Source: Caulobacteraceae bacterium
Lineage (GTDB): Bacteria > Pseudomonadota > Alphaproteobacteria > Caulobacterales > Caulobacteraceae
Assembly (NCBI GenBank): GCA_947456005.1
Contig: CANGRP010000009.1
Span: forward strand, 1-22,229
DNA length: 22,229 bases
Direction: 5' to 3'
The notes under the pieces were generated by a model that saw nothing but the letters and a program-made list of their open reading frames with translations, had not been told where the DNA came from and did not search any database. The number at the start of each line of letters is the position of its first letter. Position 1 is the stretch's first letter. This document shows, in pieces, positions 14,992-21,785 of this stretch. Position numbers and translations under genes: made by a program.

Positions 14992-15948
14992 GTGAAGCGT
15001 TCACCCGACCGTCGCCGGCTCCCTCCGCTCAACGCCCTGCGCGCCTTCGAAGCGGCGGCGCGCCACCTGAACTTCTCGCGGGCGGCCGATGAGCTGTCGG
15101 TCACGCCAGGAGCGGTATCGCAGCAGATCCAGAACCTGGAGGACTATGTCGGCGCCCCCTTGTTCCGGCGAACCCCGAAGGGTCTCCTCCTGACAGACGC
15201 CGCCCAGACCGCCCTGCCCGCCCTTCGCGAGGCCTTCGACGGGCTGGCCGAGGCCGCCTCCCTGCTGACCGCCGCCGTGGACGGGCGTCGCCTGACGCTG
15301 ACCGCTGCGCCCTCCTTCGCCGCCAAATGGCTGGTGCCGCGCCTGGGACGGTTCGAGGCGGCCTATCCGCAGGTGGACGTCTGGCTGTCCGCTGGCCTGG
15401 ACCTCGTGGACCTGACCGCCGGCGAGGTGGACATCGCCCTGCGCTACGGCGCGGGCCGGTATCCGGGGATGGAGGTGCGGCGACTGATCGGCGAGACGGT
15501 GATCCCGGTCCTCAGCCCGGAACTGCACGCCGCCAACCCGCTCAACAGGCCGGAAGACCTGGCCAATCACCTCTTGCTGCACGACGGCTCGCCGGATCCG
15601 GATGACTCCTGCCCGGACTGGACCATGTGGCTGGCGGCTCGCAGCGTCCGGGGCGTGGATGGGGCGCGGGGCCCGAGGTTCAACCAGTCCAGCCTGGTCA
15701 TCGAGGCGGCGGTGAACGGTCGCGGCGTCGCCCTCGCCAAGCGGACCCTGGCCCAGGACGACCTGGACGCCGGACGGCTCGTGGCGCCGCTCCAGATCGC
15801 GACAGCCGTGGACTTCGCCTATTACCTTGTCCACCCAAAGTCGAAGGGCCGACTGCCCCAGGTCAAGGCCTTCATCGGCTGGATCACGGCCGAGGCCGAA
15901 GCGCACGAGGCGGCCCTGAAGACTCTCGACAACGGCGCGGGAATCTAG
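14992..15948 (+). CDS. LysR-family transcriptional regulator (GcvA-like)
   Basis: DNA-binding regulator of 318 residues. A winged helix-turn-helix lies at about 13-70 (LNALRAFEAAARHLNFSRAA, recognition helix around TPGAVSQQIQNLE at 38-50), and a LysR substrate-binding domain follows at about 95-305. The PPLNALRAFEAAARH opening and VTPGAVSQQI are typical of the GcvA/AmpR-like subgroup. The start is a GTG with AGGAAA upstream. It is divergent from the sulfite-reductase operon across 157 bases containing an inverted repeat, which suggests that it controls that operon and itself. It is not a CysB-type protein by length (CysB/Cbl are close in size) or by its GcvA-like N-terminus, so the effector is unknown. 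Its stop shares the palindrome CTAG with the convergent Hpt gene. Confidence 0.92.
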   Translation: MKRSPDRRRLPPLNALRAFEAAARHLNFSRAADELSVTPGAVSQQIQNLEDYVGAPLFRRTPKGLLLTDAAQTALPALREAFDGLAEAASLLTAAVDGRRLTLTAAPSFAAKWLVPRLGRFEAAYPQVDVWLSAGLDLVDLTAGEVDIALRYGAGRYPGMEVRRLIGETVIPVLSPELHAANPLNRPEDLANHLLLHDGSPDPDDSCPDWTMWLAARSVRGVDGARGPRFNQSSLVIEAAVNGRGVALAKRTLAQDDLDAGRLVAPLQIATAVDFAYYLVHPKSKGRLPQVKAFIGWITAEAEAHEAALKTLDNGAGI

Positions 15949-16265
15949 CGGGCGAGCCAGTCGCGGATTTCCGCTTTCACCCGGACCAGCTCGTCAAGGA
16001 CGGGGCCGGTTTCCTCGATCTCGCCGAGTTCCCAGGACTCACAAAAGTCGCCCAGGTCGAGCGCGCCGACAGCGCGACTCGACGACTTGAGCGTGTGGAT
16101 GGTCTCCGCCAGCCCCTCGCCCGCTTCGCCTGCCAGGCCTTCCGCCCACCCCGTCGACTCCTCCAGGAAGATCTCGAGGATGTCCTGCATGAGGCCCTGG
16201 TCGCCTGCAGCGAGACGATCCAGGACCCCGAAATCGATGCGGCTGGCGGCCCCCGGCGAACTCAT
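15945..16265 (-). CDS. Hpt-domain histidine phosphotransfer protein
   Basis: A 106-residue stand-alone histidine phosphotransfer domain. The phosphorylation site is His57 within IHTLKSSSRAVGA (56-68), matching the Hpt pattern His-x-Leu-Lys-x-x-Ser-x-x-x-Gly-Ala. The remainder is predicted four-helix bundle with the preceding helix LMQDILEIFLEE (25-36). It should relay phosphate between a hybrid sensor kinase and a response regulator; neither partner is in the window. The ATG at 16265 is preferred over an in-frame GTG at 16274 because an AAGGGAG site sits 8 bases before the ATG, but is too close to the GTG. The stop TAG is read from the same CTAG as the LysR stop. Confidence 0.85.
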   Translation of the reverse strand: MSSPGAASRIDFGVLDRLAAGDQGLMQDILEIFLEESTGWAEGLAGEAGEGLAETIHTLKSSSRAVGALDLGDFCESWELGEIEETGPVLDELVRVKAEIRDWLAR

Positions 16266-16288
16266 TCGGAACACTCCCTTCCACGCCC

Positions 16289-16316
16289 TTGCGTTCGACG
16301 CGGTTTCCAGTATTTT
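16289..16316 (+). promoter_or_regulatory. Candidate promoter for tRNA-Lys
   Basis: TTGCGT (16289-16294) and TATTTT (16311-16316) are spaced by 16 bases, the only A/T-rich -10-like element in the 92-base gap between the Hpt gene start and the tRNA. Transcription would start about 35 bases before the mature tRNA. Confidence 0.3.
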
Positions 16317-16357
16317 CCGCGCCCTCGCCCACGGGGCCGGAAGGCGCCGTATGGCCA

Positions 16358-16433
<76 letters not shown>

Positions 16434-16434
16434 A

Positions 16435-16462
16435 CTTCCCGCCGGATCGCCGGCGCCGGAAG
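16435..16462 (+). other. Hairpin directly after tRNA-Lys
   Basis: CTTCCCGCCGG (16435-16445) pairs with CCGGCG (16450-16455) and GGAAG (16458-16462) around an ATCG loop, leaving a two-base CC bulge. It begins two bases after the CCA end. No T-run follows, so it is not a canonical intrinsic terminator; it may mark transcript end or 3' processing. Confidence 0.4.
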
Positions 16463-16552
16463 GGTGGATAACCCAAGGTGGAGCGCCGCGCCAAGGTGCT
16501 GGACCTGAGGGCCGTCGGGCCGCCCATCCAGAAATTCTTAAGGTCGGGGCCA

Positions 16553-16620
16553 GGGTCCCTCGCTTGACCGCCTACAAGCGACTGTTAGGACGGACGCCCT
16601 GTCCTGCGCGCAAGGAGCCC
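16553..16620 (+). promoter_or_regulatory. Structured metY leader, possible riboswitch
   Basis: The bases just before metY can form a 7-bp hairpin (16560-16566 with 16575-16581) whose loop CCGCCTA (16568-16574) pairs with TAGGACGG (16586-16593, one bulged A), an H-type pseudoknot. The same TAGGACGG can instead pair with CTGTCCTG (16599-16606, 8 bp with two wobbles). TCCT of that strand can pair with AGGA of the ribosome-binding site (16613-16616), and GGGTCCCT (16553-16560) can pair with AGGAGCCC (16613-16620) at 7 of 8 positions. It does not carry SAM-II landmarks. Read by eye in GC-rich DNA. Confidence 0.4.
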
Positions 16621-16623
16621 GCG

Positions 16624-17922
16624 ATGTCCGACGCCCCCCAGCATCCCGAAACTCTTGTCCTGCATGCCGGATGGCGCGCCGATCCCACCACCGGATCGGT
16701 AGCGGTCCCCATCCACCAGACCACGTCCTACCAGTTCCGGGACACCGGCCACGCCGCCTCCCTGTTCGCCCTGCAGGAGTTGGGCAACATCTACACCCGG
16801 ATCATGAACCCCACGACGGACGTCCTGGAACAGCGCATCACGGCGCTGGAAGGCGGCGTCGGCGCCCTGGCGGTGGCCTCCGGCCAGGCGGCCTCGGCCT
16901 TCGCCCTGCAGAACCTCGCCCGGGCCGGCGACAATGTGGTGTCCTCCACAGCGCTCTATGGCGGGACGTGGAACCTGTTCGCCAACACCCTGAAGGACCA
17001 GGGCATCGAGGTCCGCTTCGTCGATCCGGCCGATCCCGAGAACTTCCGGCGGGCCACGGATGACCGGACCCGCGCCTACTATGCAGAGACCCTGCCCAAT
17101 CCGAAGCTGGAGGTGTTCCCGATCGCCGAAGTCGCCGCCATCGGGCGGGAGTTCGGCATTCCGCTGATCATGGACAACACCGCCGCACCCCTTCTGGTGC
17201 GCCCCTTCGACCACGGCGCGGCCATCGTCGTCTATTCCGCCACCAAGTACCTGGGCGGACACGGCACCTCGATCGGCGGCCTGATCGTCGACTCCGGGAA
17301 GTTCGACTGGGAGAGCCGGCCCGAGCGCCAGCCCCTCCTCAACACGCCGGACGCCTCCTACCATGGCGCGGTGTGGACCCAGGCGGTAAAGCCCCTCGGG
17401 CCGATCGCCTACATCCTGCGGGCGCGGGTCATCCTGCTGCGGGACCTGGGCGCGGCCCTGTCGCCCTTCAACGCCTTCCAGATCCTCCAGGGGGTCGAGA
17501 CCCTGGCCCTGCGAATGGAGCGCCACTGCGCCAACGCCACGGCTGTGGCGGCCTGGCTGAAGGGGCGCAAGGGCGTCTCGCGCGTCATCCATCCCTCCCA
17601 GCAGACCGGCGAAGCCCGGGCCCGCGCAGACCGGGTCATGAAGGGCGGCTTCGGCGGACTGGTTGGATTTGAACTCGAGGGCGGCGTCGAGGCCGGCCGG
17701 AAGTTCATCGACGGACTGAAGCTGCTCTACCACGTGGCGAACATCGGCGATGCGCGGAGCCTGGCCATCCACCCGGCTTCGACCACCCACTCCCAGCTGT
17801 CGGCTGAAGAGCAGGAGGCCACGGGCGTCTCCGCCGGCTATGTGCGCCTGTCGATCGGGATCGAGCACATCGACGACATCGTCGCCGACCTTGACCAGGC
17901 CATTACGGCGGCCCTGGCCTGA
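16624..17922 (+). CDS. metY: O-acetylhomoserine sulfhydrylase (aminocarboxypropyltransferase)
   Basis: PLP enzyme that joins sulfide to O-acetylhomoserine to make homocysteine, the direct-sulfhydrylation route to methionine. The 432-residue length fits MetY (about 430) rather than MetB/MetZ (about 390-400). The PLP-binding lysine is Lys208 in YSATKYLGGHGTS, with Asp184 (MDNT) for the pyridine nitrogen and Tyr57/Arg59 (IYTRI) for the phosphate. The N-terminal PETLVLHAGWRADPTTGSVA is typical. The start is the ATG at 16624 with AAGGAG 6 bases upstream; an in-frame extension to 16420 would run through the tRNA. It uses the sulfide produced by the CysH/CysI pathway encoded about 3 kb away, and its leader is highly structured. 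Only three bases separate its stop from the convergent TauE stop. Confidence 0.93.
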   Translation: MSDAPQHPETLVLHAGWRADPTTGSVAVPIHQTTSYQFRDTGHAASLFALQELGNIYTRIMNPTTDVLEQRITALEGGVGALAVASGQAASAFALQNLARAGDNVVSSTALYGGTWNLFANTLKDQGIEVRFVDPADPENFRRATDDRTRAYYAETLPNPKLEVFPIAEVAAIGREFGIPLIMDNTAAPLLVRPFDHGAAIVVYSATKYLGGHGTSIGGLIVDSGKFDWESRPERQPLLNTPDASYHGAVWTQAVKPLGPIAYILRARVILLRDLGAALSPFNAFQILQGVETLALRMERHCANATAVAAWLKGRKGVSRVIHPSQQTGEARARADRVMKGGFGGLVGFELEGGVEAGRKFIDGLKLLYHVANIGDARSLAIHPASTTHSQLSAEEQEATGVSAGYVRLSIGIEHIDDIVADLDQAITAALA

Positions 17923-17925
17923 GCC

Positions 17926-18678
17926 TCAGGCGGCGAGCAGCAGTCTCGCCGCCTGGACCAGGTAGACGACGCCGATCCCGGTGACGATCCAGCGCGTCCA
18001 TCGGCGGAAGCCGGCGTCGCTCATCCGGTCCAGCAGGCGCGCGCCAACGGCCGTGCCGGCAAAGGAGAGAGGCAGGGCAAGGGCCAGGAGCCAGACCGGG
18101 GGCATGCCCTGTCCGCCCAGCTGGAGGAGGCCGACCCCATAGACCACCGTCTTGGCGAGGTGGGCGAGGACCTGTGTCGCCGCCTTGGTCGCCACCACGG
18201 CGTGGCGCGTCATTCCGGTCCGGACGAAGAAGATGTCCAGCAGCGGTCCGGCCACGCCCGCGGTCAGGTTGAGCCCTGTGACGGAGATGCCCGCGAGCAC
18301 GGCGTGGATCGGCCGTTCAGCGTCCAGCCTCAGTCGATCCCCCGGAAGCCAGGTCAGAAGCGGGGTCAGGCCCAGGCAAAGGAAGAGAAGCGGACGGGAA
18401 GGAGAGAAGGCGAGCAGAAGGACAACAGCGGCCGCAATCAAAGATCCCAGGCCGTACCCACCGATCACCGCCCAGCGGATATGGCCTCGCTGGATCAGGG
18501 CGCGCCAGCCGTTGGCCGCAAGCTGCAGGACGCCATGGGTCACGAAGGCGGCCTGCACGGGCAGGATCAGGGCGAGAACGCCCATCAGAACAAGTCCGCC
18601 CGCCATGCCGAACACTCCGGAGAGCAGTGCGGTGGCGAAGGCGGACAACAGCAGGACAAACCCTGCGACGAGGCTCAT
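17926..18678 (-). CDS. TauE/SafE family (sulfite exporter-like) membrane permease
   Basis: An inner-membrane protein of 250 residues with about eight hydrophobic spans (roughly 3-22, 25-45, 70-91, 96-111, 124-150, 168-186, 193-214 and 229-248). It has two halves typical of the TauE/SafE fold, with glycine-rich motifs in each (SGVFGMAGGLVLMG at 20-33 and GLNLTAGVAGPLLD at 135-148). Family members move organosulfonates, sulfite, sulfoacetate or other anions. The neighbouring metY and cys genes make a sulfur anion plausible, but substrate is not shown. A GGGGAGG site precedes the ATG, which lies 31 bases after the carboxylase alpha-subunit stop, so the two may be cotranscribed. Confidence 0.88.
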   Translation of the reverse strand: MSLVAGFVLLLSAFATALLSGVFGMAGGLVLMGVLALILPVQAAFVTHGVLQLAANGWRALIQRGHIRWAVIGGYGLGSLIAAAVVLLLAFSPSRPLLFLCLGLTPLLTWLPGDRLRLDAERPIHAVLAGISVTGLNLTAGVAGPLLDIFFVRTGMTRHAVVATKAATQVLAHLAKTVVYGVGLLQLGGQGMPPVWLLALALPLSFAGTAVGARLLDRMSDAGFRRWTRWIVTGIGVVYLVQAARLLLAA

Positions 18679-18709
18679 TCCGGCCTCCCCTTCGCTCGGC
18701 CGGGACCGT

Positions 18710-20692
18710 TCATCCGAACTCGATCAACACCTCGTCGGCAGCGACGGAGGCCCCTGCGGTCACCAGGACAGCCTTGACCACCCCGTCCCGCTCCGCCCGG
18801 ATGATATTCTGCATCTTCATGGCCTCGATGATGGCCACCTGTTCCCCCGAGCGCACGGACTGGCCGGCCTCGACATCCAGGGTGACCACAAGACCGGGCA
18901 TGGGCGAGATGACCAGCTTGGCGGTATCCGCCGCCTTCTTGGGCGGCAGCATGTCATGCAGCTGGGCCGACCGCGGCGACAGGATGAGGATCCGGCAGGT
19001 CGCCGCCCGGTGACGGATCAGGTAGCCCTCGGCGACCGGCTGCACGGCGCAGGCAAAGTCCCGGCCGTCCAGAACGCCGCGGAAGACGGGCAGTCCCGGA
19101 CGCCAGTCCGCCTGGTCCAGGTGGAGGGCCCGGCCCTCGTCGAGCAGGTCGACCTTCAGCCCCCCCTCCGAGGTCTCCAGGAGGACGGGGCGGTGCTCCC
19201 CGGCGCCGATCACCATCCAGTCATCGCGCAGGCGACCACCTGCCGCCCGCCCGGCGATCACCCGGTGCACGGCGCAGGCCACCGCGGTCATCAGGTCCTT
19301 CTGGAAGGCGTCAGGGGCGGTTCCCTGGAAGCCCTCCGGGAACTCATCCTTGATGTAGGAGGTCGAGAGGCGCCCTGACCGGAAACGCTCCTGGTCCATC
19401 ACGGCGGCCAGGAAGGGAATGTTCTGGCCCAAGCCCTCGATGTGGAAGTTCTCCAGGGCCTGGCCCATGGCGTCGATGGCCGCGATCCGGTCCGGTCCCC
19501 AGGTCGAGAGCTTGGAGATCATGGGGTCGTAGTACATCGAGATTTCATCACCCTCGCGCACGCCGGCGTCGTTCCGGATCAGGACGCCGCCCTCGGCCTC
19601 GCCCTCCGCAGGAGGGCTGTAGCGGACCAGCCGCCCGATGGAGGGCAGGAAGCCCCGGTAAGGGTCCTCGGCGTAGATCCGGCTTTCCATCGCCCAGCCG
19701 TTGATCGAGAGGTCCTCCTGACGGAAGGCCAGCTTTTCGCCCCAGGCGGACCGGATCATCTGCTCGACCAGGTCCACGCCGGTGATCAGCTCAGTCACCG
19801 GATGCTCGACCTGGAGGCGGGTGTTCATCTCCAGGAAGAAGAAGCTGCGGTCCTGGCCGGCGACGAACTCCACGGTGCCCGCGCTGTCGTAGTTGACGGC
19901 CTTGGCCAGGGCCACCGCCTGGGCCCCCATGGCCGCCCGGGTGGCCTCGTCCAGGAGCGGCGACGGCGCCTCCTCGATGACCTTCTGGTTCCGGCGCTGG
20001 ATCGAGCACTCACGCTCGAACAGGTGGACGACATTGCCATGCTTGTCGCCGAGGATCTGGATCTCGATATGGCGGGGGCTCTCGATGAACTTCTCAATGA
20101 AGATCCGGTCATCCCCGAAGCTCGCCTTGGCCTCGGCCCGGACGGCGGGGAATCCCTCGTCGACGTCCTGGCGGTTCCAGGCGACCCGGATGCCCTTGCC
20201 GCCGCCGCCGGCGGACGCCTTGATCATCACCGGATAGCCGATGTCCTCCGCGATGCGGATGGCGTGGGCGGTATCGTCGATTTCACCCACATGGCCCGGC
20301 ACGACAGAGACGTTGGCGCGGGCGGCGAACTTCTTCGACTCGATCTTGTCCCCCATGGCCTCGATGGCGTGGGGATTGGGGCCAATGAAGACAATCCCCT
20401 CGTCGGCGAGACGCTTGGCGAAGCCGGCGTTCTCGGACAGGAAACCGAAGCCCGGATGAACCGCCTCGGCGCCGGTCGCCCGGCAGGCCTCGACGATCTT
20501 GTCGGCCACCAGGTAGCTGGCAGACGCAGGCGCGGGGCCGATGAAGACGCTTTCGTCCGCCATCTCGACGGCCATCGAATCCGCATCCGCCTCGGAATAG
20601 ACCACCACGGTGGCGATCCCCAGACGGCGGCAGGTCTTGATGATCCGCACGGCGATCTCGCCGCGGTTGGCAATGAGGATCTTCCTGAACAT
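18710..20692 (-). CDS. pccA: Acetyl/propionyl-CoA carboxylase alpha subunit (biotin carboxylase + biotin carrier)
   Basis: ATP-dependent carboxylation of biotin and carrier function in one 660-residue chain. The biotin carboxylase domain fills about residues 1-445 (opening KILIANRGEIAVRI, glycine-rich ATP loop GGGGKG at 162-167, catalytic segment TRLQVEHPVTE at 291-301). A linker/BT domain of about 460-580 follows, then a biotinyl domain with the attachment site EAMKM, Lys626. The layout and length match PccA-type subunits, probably propionyl-CoA carboxylase. The beta subunit is encoded about 1.1 kb upstream on the same strand, separated by a divergent msrB and a channel-like gene. Related methylcrotonyl-CoA or acetyl-CoA carboxylases are alternatives, but the beta-subunit C-terminus resembles PccB. 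Confidence 0.92.
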   Translation of the reverse strand: MFRKILIANRGEIAVRIIKTCRRLGIATVVVYSEADADSMAVEMADESVFIGPAPASASYLVADKIVEACRATGAEAVHPGFGFLSENAGFAKRLADEGIVFIGPNPHAIEAMGDKIESKKFAARANVSVVPGHVGEIDDTAHAIRIAEDIGYPVMIKASAGGGGKGIRVAWNRQDVDEGFPAVRAEAKASFGDDRIFIEKFIESPRHIEIQILGDKHGNVVHLFERECSIQRRNQKVIEEAPSPLLDEATRAAMGAQAVALAKAVNYDSAGTVEFVAGQDRSFFFLEMNTRLQVEHPVTELITGVDLVEQMIRSAWGEKLAFRQEDLSINGWAMESRIYAEDPYRGFLPSIGRLVRYSPPAEGEAEGGVLIRNDAGVREGDEISMYYDPMISKLSTWGPDRIAAIDAMGQALENFHIEGLGQNIPFLAAVMDQERFRSGRLSTSYIKDEFPEGFQGTAPDAFQKDLMTAVACAVHRVIAGRAAGGRLRDDWMVIGAGEHRPVLLETSEGGLKVDLLDEGRALHLDQADWRPGLPVFRGVLDGRDFACAVQPVAEGYLIRHRAATCRILILSPRSAQLHDMLPPKKAADTAKLVISPMPGLVVTLDVEAGQSVRSGEQVAIIEAMKMQNIIRAERDGVVKAVLVTAGASVAADEVLIEFG

Positions 20693-20736
20693 CCAGCGCC
20701 CCTTGAACAGTGCCGGGGATTCGGCGCATCGGGTGC

Positions 20737-20765
20737 TTCCACCCGGGACATCCGCCCCCTAGATT
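20737..20765 (+). promoter_or_regulatory. Candidate leaderless promoter of msrB
   Basis: TAGATT (20760-20765) lies so that position +1 falls exactly on the A of the msrB ATG at 20772, with a weak -35-like TTCCAC (20737-20742) 17 bases upstream. There is no clear ribosome-binding site before this ATG, consistent with a leaderless mRNA. The divergent pccA promoter must share this 79-base gap, which also holds one GANTC site (20718-20722). Confidence 0.35.
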
Positions 20766-20771
20766 GCAGGC

Positions 20772-21260
20772 ATGGACAAGCCCGCGATCTCTCCGTCTTC
20801 CTTCGACCTCACGCCACCCGACGCTGCGGAACGCAAGCGTCTTGAGTCCGGTCTGACGACCGAGGAGGCCGAGGTCCTGCTCCGACACGGCACCGAAGCG
20901 CCGTTCTGCGGAGGCCTTCTAAACAACAAGGCCGACGGGGTCTATTGCTGCCGGCTCTGCGGACTGCCCCTGTTCCAGGCCGGGACCAAGTTCGAGAGTG
21001 GGACCGGCTGGCCCAGCTTCTGGGCGCCGATCCACCCGGCGCACGTGATCGGGGTGCGCGACACCAGCTACGGCATGCTCCGGATCGAGACCCGTTGCGC
21101 CCGGTGTGACAGCCACCAGGGACACGTCTTCCCGGACGGCCCTCCCCCGACGCGACTGCGGTATTGCATCAACTCGGTCTCGCTGGAGTTCACGCCAGCT
21201 GACCAGGCCTTGCGCGACCCGCTTCAGCGTGGGGATGACATGGCGACCCTCGAAGCCTGA
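20772..21260 (+). CDS. msrB: Peptide-methionine (R)-S-oxide reductase
   Basis: Repairs methionine-R-sulfoxide in proteins, 162 residues. The SelR fold shows zinc-binding cysteine pairs Cys60-x2-Cys63 and Cys109-x2-Cys112, the GTGWPSF signature at 77-83, the His115/His118 pair in CDSHQGHVF, and the catalytic Cys132 in RYCINSVSLEF. A 40-residue N-terminal extension precedes the fold and has no signal peptide, so the enzyme is cytoplasmic. The resolving cysteine is not obvious, since Cys59 and Cys46 are the only others outside the zinc sites. Divergent from pccA, convergent with the channel-like gene. The likely leaderless promoter is described separately. Confidence 0.94.
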   Translation: MDKPAISPSSFDLTPPDAAERKRLESGLTTEEAEVLLRHGTEAPFCGGLLNNKADGVYCCRLCGLPLFQAGTKFESGTGWPSFWAPIHPAHVIGVRDTSYGMLRIETRCARCDSHQGHVFPDGPPPTRLRYCINSVSLEFTPADQALRDPLQRGDDMATLEA

Positions 21261-21272
21261 GGAAGCCCGCCG

Positions 21273-21752
21273 TTACTTCTTCGCGCGCCGGCGGCGGGCG
21301 ATGGCGCCCTTCTGGGCCTGGACCTCCTCATCATCGCTCATGATGTGGTCCAGGAGCTGGAAGAGGAAGGCCGTGGACCAGCCGATAAGCAGCATGCCGT
21401 TCACGCCCTCAAGAACCCCCACGAGCCGCCAGTCCGCAGGAAGCAGCCCGGCCGCCTCGCCGATTGTCGAGTAGGAGCTGGTGGAGATGAAGAGGGCCTC
21501 CTCCAGGGAGTCGGTCAAACCCATGGCCTGGTAGGTCAGGGCGTAGAGCCAGATTTCCGCCCCGTGCACCACGAACAGCCCCAGGACCACGCCCATGGGA
21601 ACGATCACCCGGTCCAGGTGCACGAAGAGGAGAAAGCGCTCAAGGTGAAGACGCACCAGCCGCCGAAGTATGCCCAGGCCGATCAGGTGCATGACCACCG
21701 TCGCCGACACAAGCCCTGTGGAGAGCATCAGCTGCGCGGCGAGATTGTGCAC
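21273..21752 (-). CDS. Small ion-channel-like (two-TM potassium channel family) membrane protein
   Basis: A 159-residue membrane protein with an N-terminal hydrophobic helix (about 9-29), a second at 49-73, a pore-loop-like region (about 86-103) and a last helix (about 115-134), then a charged cytoplasmic tail DHIMSDDEEVQAQ and a basic end. The region ALFISTSSYSTIGEA followed by DWRLVGVLEGVNGMLLIGWSTA aligns with bacterial ion-channel proteins, whose filter normally reads TVGYG; here it is STIGEA (95-100), so potassium selectivity is doubtful. The start is a GTG at 21752 with GAGG 6-9 bases upstream; no in-frame ATG lies nearby upstream. It follows pccB by 33 bases on the same strand, which suggests cotranscription. 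Confidence 0.75.
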   Translation of the reverse strand: MHNLAAQLMLSTGLVSATVVMHLIGLGILRRLVRLHLERFLLFVHLDRVIVPMGVVLGLFVVHGAEIWLYALTYQAMGLTDSLEEALFISTSSYSTIGEAAGLLPADWRLVGVLEGVNGMLLIGWSTAFLFQLLDHIMSDDEEVQAQKGAIARRRRAKK

Positions 21753-21785
21753 CAGAACCTCATGGAGCCCGCGCCCGAAGGCGGA

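Noticed and set aside
16540..16623. SAM-II riboswitch before metY
   Set aside because: The hairpin-loop size and the conserved sequence landmarks I know for SAM-II are absent, although a pseudoknot-like fold is possible and is reported separately.
16585..17868. Minus-strand open frame (427 residues) opposite metY
   Set aside because: Shadow of a PLP enzyme gene with all active-site residues in place.
19442..20845. Long plus-strand open frame (467 residues) opposite pccA
   Set aside because: GC-rich shadow of a clearly recognised biotin carboxylase gene; no known motifs, composition dominated by Gly, Asp, Leu and Val.
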